Shown one piece after another: positions 60,901 to 64,000 of a DNA stretch of 64,000 nucleotides; position 1 is the first letter of the stretch; each line of letters opens with the position of its first letter. The notes under the pieces are model-generated. The model was not told where the DNA came from. It did not search any database and was given only the letters and a program-made list of their open reading frames with translations. Origin of the DNA: Pelobates cultripes (lineage: Eukaryota > Chordata > Amphibia > Anura > Pelobatidae); assembly GCA_933207985.1 (NCBI GenBank), contig OW240924.1:67095691-67159690 (forward strand), written 5' to 3'. Made by a program: the position numbers and the translations under genes.

Positions 60901-60908
60901 TGACTCAT
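42758..60908 (-). CDS. G2E3: G2E3 E3 ubiquitin ligase, complete CDS in 14 exons
   Basis: G2/M-phase-specific E3 ubiquitin ligase, related to PHF7, with nuclear/nucleolar functions in DNA-damage response and early development. Fourteen exons join in phase to 2067 nt (688 residues plus TAG; human about 706). Residues 13-125 form an extended PHD ([38 protein letters not shown]). Residues about 140-210 are a RING/PHD-like module ([30 protein letters not shown]). Residues 228-290 hold further cysteine pairs ([29 protein letters not shown]). Residues about 335-688 are the HECT-like domain ([32 protein letters not shown]). For the human protein, ligase activity has been assigned to the N-terminal fingers rather than the HECT domain. 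Exon 9 is the least conserved part. Any noncoding first exon and the poly(A) site are not located. Confidence 0.97.
43463..43908 (+). mobile_element. Multi-hairpin TTAA MITE, copy 3
   Basis: TTAA at 43459-43462. One palindrome (the AAACTGCTATG block) is partly deleted. The right end is worn (ACTATAGCTCCCTTTAG) and abuts the element at 43909. G2E3 lies on the opposite strand; located in its last intron. Confidence 0.8.
43909..44450. mobile_element. TTAA MITE carrying a nested foldback
   Basis: Right end CTATAGTGATCCT followed by TTAA at 44451. Inside, 44086-44307 is a separate foldback (GTTCTCAACCTTGCCCTCAA paired with a GGGTTGAGAA end, TTACCTGGGTGTGTC paired with GACACACCCAGGTAA), probably hAT-like. 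Confidence 0.65.
44741..45218 (-). mobile_element. Multi-hairpin TTAA MITE, copy 4
   Basis: 478 bp between TTAA at 44737-44740 and 45219-45222, in the reverse orientation of the other four copies and therefore sense with G2E3. Its donor-like AAAGGTAAGT lies on the minus strand near 44860. Confidence 0.88.
45254..45400 (+). pseudogene. Penelope-like GIY-YIG endonuclease remnant
   Basis: Plus-strand frame reads [35 protein letters not shown] and [10 protein letters not shown]. The CPCGLxYVGK start and PVARHF end are the pattern of the C-terminal GIY-YIG domain of Penelope-like retroelements. Only this segment is left; a MITE lies just to its left. G2E3 intron 13. Confidence 0.75.
45637..45842 (-). 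CDS. G2E3: G2E3 coding exon 13
   Basis: Residues 545-613: [50 protein letters not shown]. 206 nt, phase 2 in and 1 out; acceptor TTTCTAG, donor [18 protein letters not shown] is identical to human. Confidence 0.97.
46266..46770. mobile_element. Worn TTAA-type MITE
   Basis: Left end AAAGGAAACTCTTGGCACCA; interior with CATCTCTATGAGGAG and ATGCTTTCTTATGG shared with the copies at 35967 and 47128. Flanking TTAA sites have decayed. G2E3 intron 12. Confidence 0.65.
46856..47028 (-). CDS. G2E3: G2E3 coding exon 12
   Basis: Residues 488-544: [40 protein letters not shown]. 173 nt, phase 0 in and 2 out; acceptor TTTAACAG, donor GTAACC. Confidence 0.95.
47128..47693. mobile_element. 566-bp TTAA MITE
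   Basis: TTAA at 47124-47127 and 47694-47697; left end AGGGACACTATAGTTAACAG, right end GACCCTATAGTGTTCCT. Same family as 60135 in opposite orientation. G2E3 intron 11, about 100 bases from exon 12. Confidence 0.85.
48434..48615 (-). CDS. G2E3: G2E3 coding exon 11
   Basis: Residues 427-487: [58 protein letters not shown]. 182 nt; acceptor CTGACAG, donor GTATAT. The most conserved HECT N-lobe block ([18 protein letters not shown]). Confidence 0.97.
48718..49016 (-). CDS. G2E3: G2E3 coding exon 10
   Basis: Residues 327-426: [60 protein letters not shown]. 299 nt, the largest internal exon, phase 2 in and 1 out; acceptor GTGTAAAG, donor GTAAGA. Start of the HECT-like domain. Confidence 0.95.
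49460..49568 (-). CDS. G2E3: G2E3 coding exon 9 (diverged linker)
   Basis: Residues 291-326: [20 protein letters not shown] then [15 protein letters not shown]. 109 nt, phase 1 in and 2 out; acceptor TATCAG, donor GTACGT. Basic, Ser/Pro-rich linker between fingers and HECT-like domain. Weak similarity to human here, but splice sites and phase fit both neighbours. Confidence 0.88.
50190..52295 (-). pseudogene. Decayed L1 ORF2, split by a MITE
   Basis: Minus strand, in order: [20 protein letters not shown] (52200), [14 protein letters not shown] (about 52010), [16 protein letters not shown] (about 51870) and [14 protein letters not shown] (about 51790). After the inserted MITE come GGLGL with [15 protein letters not shown] (about 51080), then [20 protein letters not shown] and [20 protein letters not shown] (50405-50230). 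These are L1 ORF2 blocks from the endonuclease-RT linker to the C-terminus. Stops, frameshifts and loss of the RT core make it dead. G2E3 intron 8, sense orientation. Confidence 0.82.
51205..51767. mobile_element. Foldback MITE inside the L1 remnant
   Basis: Right end GTGCTATTAGTGTTCCTTTAA. The two sides pair (GAAGCAGTTTTTGTATATAG with CTATACAACAAAACTGCTTC type; ATTATGCC with GGGCATGAT). Related worn copies at 29880-30180 and 55080-55380. It separates two L1 ORF2 blocks. Confidence 0.7.
52402..52526 (-). CDS. G2E3: G2E3 coding exon 8
   Basis: Residues 249-290: [20 protein letters not shown], then [17 protein letters not shown]. 125 nt, phase 2 in and 1 out; acceptor GCAG, donor GTAAGT. Last PHD-type cysteine cluster. 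The intron that follows holds the L1 remnant. Confidence 0.96.
53095..53211 (-). CDS. G2E3: G2E3 coding exon 7
   Basis: Residues 210-248: [20 protein letters not shown] then [18 protein letters not shown]. 117 nt, phase 2 in and 2 out; acceptor TTTACAG, donor GTGAGC. Confidence 0.96.
54598..54704 (-). CDS. G2E3: G2E3 coding exon 6
   Basis: Residues 175-209: [20 protein letters not shown] then [15 protein letters not shown]. 107 nt, phase 0 in and 2 out; acceptor CCCCAG, donor GTAAAT. Confidence 0.96.
54855..55020 (-). CDS. G2E3: G2E3 coding exon 5
   Basis: Residues 119-174: [44 protein letters not shown]. 166 nt; acceptor TGTACAG, donor GTATGT. Ends the extended PHD and opens the RING/PHD-like module. 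Confidence 0.97.
55080..55380. mobile_element. Worn foldback MITE
   Basis: Shares the AGGCACCAAAAGAACTTTAG start, the CTAGGGCTGCATAAACAGAA block and the GGAGCATGATCAATACA end with the element at 51205. G2E3 intron 4. Confidence 0.6.
55606..55730 (-). CDS. G2E3: G2E3 coding exon 4
   Basis: Residues 78-118: [20 protein letters not shown] then [20 protein letters not shown]. 125 nt, phase 0 in and 2 out; acceptor CTCCAG, donor GTAATA. Core C4HC3 cysteines of the extended PHD are intact. Confidence 0.97.
56615..56721. repeat. Foldback within composite
   Basis: CCACTTAGTCACAAACACTGGCCAAAGTTA pairs with the stretch ending GTGTTTGTGACTAAGTGG at 56721, about 40-base arms around an AT-rich loop. Confidence 0.85.
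56722..57430. mobile_element. 709-bp insertion with 16-bp TSD and 290-base palindrome
   Basis: Flanked by the exact 16-bp direct repeat GTTTGTGACTAAGTGG (56706-56721 and 57431-57446). From 56722 to about 57342 it is one long imperfect palindrome: AAAATAAAAGGTAAGGGCTG pairs with CAGCCCTTACCTTTTATTTT, and CCATACGGAGGAGAATAACA pairs with its complement on the left. The centre repeats CTTATAAATGTG and a CGAGTATAAG motif. About 90 bases after the palindrome are unpaired. Family unknown. Confidence 0.75.
58025..58126. repeat. Near-perfect hairpin, 49-bp arms
   Basis: 58025-58073 pairs with 58078-58126 with one mismatch (position 51 of the block, A versus C) and a 4-base loop AATA. The arms include GTGACTACTACAAAAGACTG. 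Confidence 0.92.
59322..59423 (-). CDS. G2E3: G2E3 coding exon 3
   Basis: Residues 44-77: [20 protein letters not shown] then [14 protein letters not shown]. 102 nt, phase 0 on both sides; acceptor CTTTTAG, donor GTAGGC. Linker helix of the extended PHD, close to human ([20 protein letters not shown]). Confidence 0.96.
59641..59732 (-). CDS. G2E3: G2E3 coding exon 2
   Basis: Residues 13-43: [20 protein letters not shown] then [11 protein letters not shown]. 92 nt; acceptor CCTTTAG, donor GTAAGT. First zinc-binding half of the extended PHD (C-x2-C, H-x3-C). Confidence 0.96.
60135..60673. mobile_element. 539-bp TTAA MITE
   Basis: TTAA at 60131-60134 and 60674-60677; ends AGGAACATTATAAGGTCAGG and TGACTATAGTGTCCA. 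Inverted relative to 47128. G2E3 intron 1. Confidence 0.85.
60872..60908 (-). CDS. G2E3: G2E3 coding exon 1 (start codon)
   Basis: Residues 1-12, [12 protein letters not shown], plus one base; donor GTAAGT. The ATG at 60908 is the first in frame after candidate acceptors near 60929-60940. A second ATG at residue 10 is possible. The N-terminus differs from human MNESKPGD, as expected for this unstructured end. Confidence 0.8.
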
Positions 60909-61042
60909 TCTATCAGTTTAATCTTGCAATACCTAAATGTGGTCAAAGATGATTGGAAAAAAATTAAAATGAGTCCATATTATCAAAAGTGGTACAATAC
61001 ATAAAAACAATTAAAATTGGAGCTATATGACATGAGAGATAG

Positions 61043-61080
61043 AGATAGATATAGATATATATATATATACATACATACAT

Positions 61081-61150
<70 letters not shown>

Positions 61151-61172
61151 ATACACACACACATATATACAC
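61043..61172. repeat. Compound microsatellite
   Basis: AGATAGAT, ATATAT, CATACATA, (AC)n, (AT)n and CACATACA blocks in series, upstream of G2E3 exon 1. Open frames here are artefacts. Confidence 0.92.
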
Positions 61173-61226
61173 ATACAGTAGAGTAGGATTTAAAGGAAAA
61201 TAACATTTGTTAGTAGTTCAACTTAA

Positions 61227-61653
61227 AGGACCACTCTAGGCACCCAGACCACATCAGCTTAATGAAGTGTTCTGGGTGCCTGGTCCTTCTAGGGTTAACC
61301 CATTTTTTCATAAACATAGCAGTTTCAGAGAAACTGCTATGTTTATGAATGGGTTAAGCCTTCCCCTATTTCCTCTAGTGGCTGTCTCATTGACAGCCAC
61401 TAGAGGCGCTTGCGTGCTTCTCACTGTGATTTTCACAGTGAGAGCACGCCAGCGTCCATAGGAAAGCATTATGAATGCTTTCCTATGTGACCGGCTGAAT
61501 GCGCGCGCAGCTCTTGCGGTGCGTGCGCATTCAGCCGACGGGGAGGAGAAGAGGAGGAGAGCTCTCCGCCCAGCGCTGGAAAAAGGTAAGTTTTAACCCC
61601 TTTCCCCCTTCCAGAGCCGGGCGAGTATGTTTTCCTGGCACTATAGTGGTCCT
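61227..61653 (+). mobile_element. Multi-hairpin TTAA MITE, copy 5
   Basis: 427 bp between TTAA at 61223-61226 and 61654-61657. Lacks the GGGCACCCTC hairpin near the right end. Very similar to copy 2 through its first 250 bases. Confidence 0.87.
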
Positions 61654-61670
61654 TTAAGAGATTCATCATG

Positions 61671-61930
61671 GGTAATTTTACAAAGGAACAACAAGTAAAA
61701 ATAGAGGAATTTTACTTGTGTGCGATAGAGATATGATGGGGAAAAAAATGTTACGTCCTGTAGTGAAAAATCATCTTGAAATGTGGTTTCAACAGAATGG
61801 GACTACTGCCCATACAGTCAGGACCACAATGGACCTCCTGAGACAACTCAACTGTTCAACGAGCAGGTAATTTCAAGAAATTCCCAGATTAATTGGCCGT
61901 TAAAGCATTCGTTGTGTTGAGCTATTTCAA
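61671..61930 (+). pseudogene. Tc1/mariner-type (DDE_3) transposase fragment
   Basis: After ATG at 61671 the plus strand reads GNFTKEQQVKIEEFYLCA, like the N-terminus of mariner-type transposases. A large deletion and stops follow. Then 61788-61860 reads EMWFQQNGTTAHTVRTTMDL LRQL and SRNSQINWP, the family pattern WFQQDGATAHTAR...SRNSDI.WP. The second catalytic Asp is Asn here. Dead copy, immediately right of a MITE. Confidence 0.75.
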
Positions 61931-64000
61931 TTGCTTTTGTTTCATTTGTTCATTGCAAACAACTGAACGTCTGTACATTTTGACAATACATTCAAATCTT
62001 CAATAGGGGTTGAAGAAATTTCAATAACAACTGTGTGTGTGTGTGTATATCCATCCAATGATGCCATGCTCTGATCCCATGATCGTGCAATAAGACATGT
62101 AATGTTGCCATTCAGTTCCGTGTTTCACATCAAGTCACACAAGAGATCATGTCACAGAGTAAATGTACATATCACATGCAAAAATAGTTCCACTTTCAGA
62201 CACTTTAGTAAAAGACTAGGAGCTCCCCCTTCTTTATTATGACTACATGATGCTAGGCTACCTATGCATTTTCTGGGGGTCTCTCCTAGGTCACCGATCC
62301 GCAGGTTTGTGTAACACCATAAGGAGCTACCATGACCATAAATGTTGCATCTCAGCACAAATGACATCTCATTAGAATGCCTACACACAGTCACGCATGA
62401 GTCACAGATTAAACATTAGCTAGTTGCTTCACATCCTAAAAGACAGTAGTTTTTTAATTTTTTATTAACCAGTTAATGGATGCCCTATTGCTGTACTGTG
62501 CATGCACGAGAGTCACTCACTGAATTTAAAAATAAAAAAACCAAAACATCAAAGCATACTCAAAGAAAGTACAATCACTACTGTGCTACTCCTCCAAATT
62601 TCACAAAAGGGCATCTTGTCAGAGTAAACACACATCTCTATTCACATAACTACCAGATCAGGAATACAGTGCATATTGAACCAATTAGAACTGGTACATC
62701 CTCATCCTTTGATTACAAAGAAACAAGCCTCAGTACCCTTACTCGTGTAAACTTCAGGACAGCATTGACAAAATCAAAAGTGGTCTTGTTCACTGTTGGA
62801 AAAGAACTGGCAGTGGAATGAAAAGGTTTGGATGGGATGTATGTGATCTGTCTATCAGAAATGATGTTCCTGATCTACCCTTGACCTGCATTATAATCCG
62901 TTTTAATTTGACAGACCGCAGAGCAGAGAAGTAATCAGAGCTACTAATTTAAATAAAATATATATATATTTTTTTAAATCAACAAGTGATCAACAAGAAA
63001 GTTGTAGAAGTTTTTTTTTTTTAAGGTATTGCAACCTGTTGCACTGGAATGTGAACTTTTGACCAAGACATATGAACAATTCAGCACATTTGGGATTGCC
63101 CCTGCCAAAAGCTCTGTTAGGGTTAGAATTTCATTCCAACCTTTACAGCAACAGGTACCTAATCTGGCATACATTACACTAGTCACATGGCTAGAAGCAA
63201 TATATAAATTAAAGTTATTTTATTTACGGATACACTCCTGGTAAAACACAACATCATTATTTTTAGGTTGAGAGCTGCACAGCCATTTGCATGCCTTTAC
63301 AGGAGTTTTCTCAGAAGAGTGTCATTCACAATCTTTAGGAATGTATATTTGTTAACATACACACTATGCGCATGCACAGTAATGTTGCTGGTTATCCATA
63401 AGATAATGGGGGACCCAGTGACTAGAAACTGCAGAAACCAAAAAAAAAAAAAACAACTGTGGTTCTAGTGCCAAGAGCAGGGGTAGGCAACTTTTTTTTA
63501 TTTTTGGTAGTACTGTGTCAAAACAAGAAGTTGAAGTCCCTTGGCGTGCCGGTCTTTTTTTTTTTTTTTTTTTTTAATTGAGATGTGTGTTACTGTATTC
63601 TGCTTGTGTAATTTAGGGTTGCTGCAGTTGCTTTGTACCATTGTATTTATGGATATGTGGGCTGTTATATTGTGCCTGATAACGATAAATGTGGGCTGTG
63701 TATGGGGGCTGCTTGTGGAATTGTGTGTGTGGATGTTATGTCATATTGTGTGTATATATGTGTGGGGCTGCTTGGGGTAGTGCATGTGAGGTGCAGCTTG
63801 TGAGATTGTGTATGTGGATGGTCAGTGGTGTTGTGGGGACTGTGTGTGTGGGCTATTTATATTATTTGTATAATAGGAAGGCTTCTTTTGCAGCTCTGTG
63901 TATATATCTAGCAGTGTGGGTGGCTTCTCTGGGATCCAGGATGCAACGGGTTGGCCAAGTGCAGGTCAAAATCTGTGATAGCTGCTGTGGGCTGCTCTAC
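61930..64000. other. Upstream of G2E3, no gene seen
   Basis: AT-rich DNA with a hAT-type fragment (63479, CAGGGGTAGGCAACTTT) and a TG/GGCTG-rich tract from 63590. A noncoding first exon and promoter of G2E3 could lie here or beyond the edge; no CpG island is visible. Confidence 0.5.

Noticed and set aside
60964..61206. Tyr-Ile-Val-Cys-rich minus-strand frames near G2E3 exon 1
   Set aside because: Compound AC/AT microsatellite translation, not a coding exon.
62480..62821. 113-codon plus-strand frame as a G2E3 upstream gene
   Set aside because: No recognisable domain, low-complexity Lys/Thr runs, no CpG-rich start; likely chance.

Overview
The window is vertebrate nuclear DNA. The intron-rich, AT-rich layout, the protein sequences of two split genes and the dense load of TTAA-flanked MITEs, hAT MITEs, LINEs and a tyrosine-recombinase retrotransposon point to an amphibian, most likely a frog. 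I cannot name the species. Two protein-coding genes are present. Both run on the minus strand, head to tail, in the G2E3-SCFD1 order known from human 14q12.

G2E3 (60908 down to 42758) is complete in coding sequence: 14 coding exons with matching splice phases give 688 residues. The zinc-finger exons (PHD/RING-like) come first and the HECT-like exons last. About 10 kb further left lies SCFD1 (Sly1, the Sec1/Munc18 protein of ER-Golgi fusion). It starts at 32283 in a CpG-rich promoter and contributes its first 12 coding exons (352 codons) before leaving the window at the left edge near 603.

The rest is intronic or intergenic DNA filled with transposable elements. SCFD1 introns hold a 6.2-kb Ngaro-type element with A1-ORFs-B1-A2-B2 split repeats sitting in a TA microsatellite (13232-19472), a solo LTR with an exact 5-bp target duplication inside an 18-bp minisatellite (9662-10546), a CR1/L2-like LINE end (about 25068-25615), and an inverted pair of about 508-bp LTR-like repeats, one of them inside a 22-bp minisatellite. 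G2E3 introns hold a decayed L1 ORF2 (about 50190-52295) split by a MITE, a Penelope GIY-YIG remnant (about 45254-45400), and a 2.9-kb TTAA-flanked composite (56150-59076) that carries several near-perfect foldbacks. Between the two genes a LINE sits inside a MITE (33386-34588). Upstream of G2E3 is a broken Tc1/mariner-type transposase fragment (61671-61930).

The most distinctive structure is a roughly 480-bp MITE family (copies at 32929, 35268, 43463, 44741 and 61227). It is built as a chain of consecutive perfect palindromes plus a conserved splice-donor-like sequence. No bacterial-type system, CRISPR array, viral gene or toxin gene was seen.
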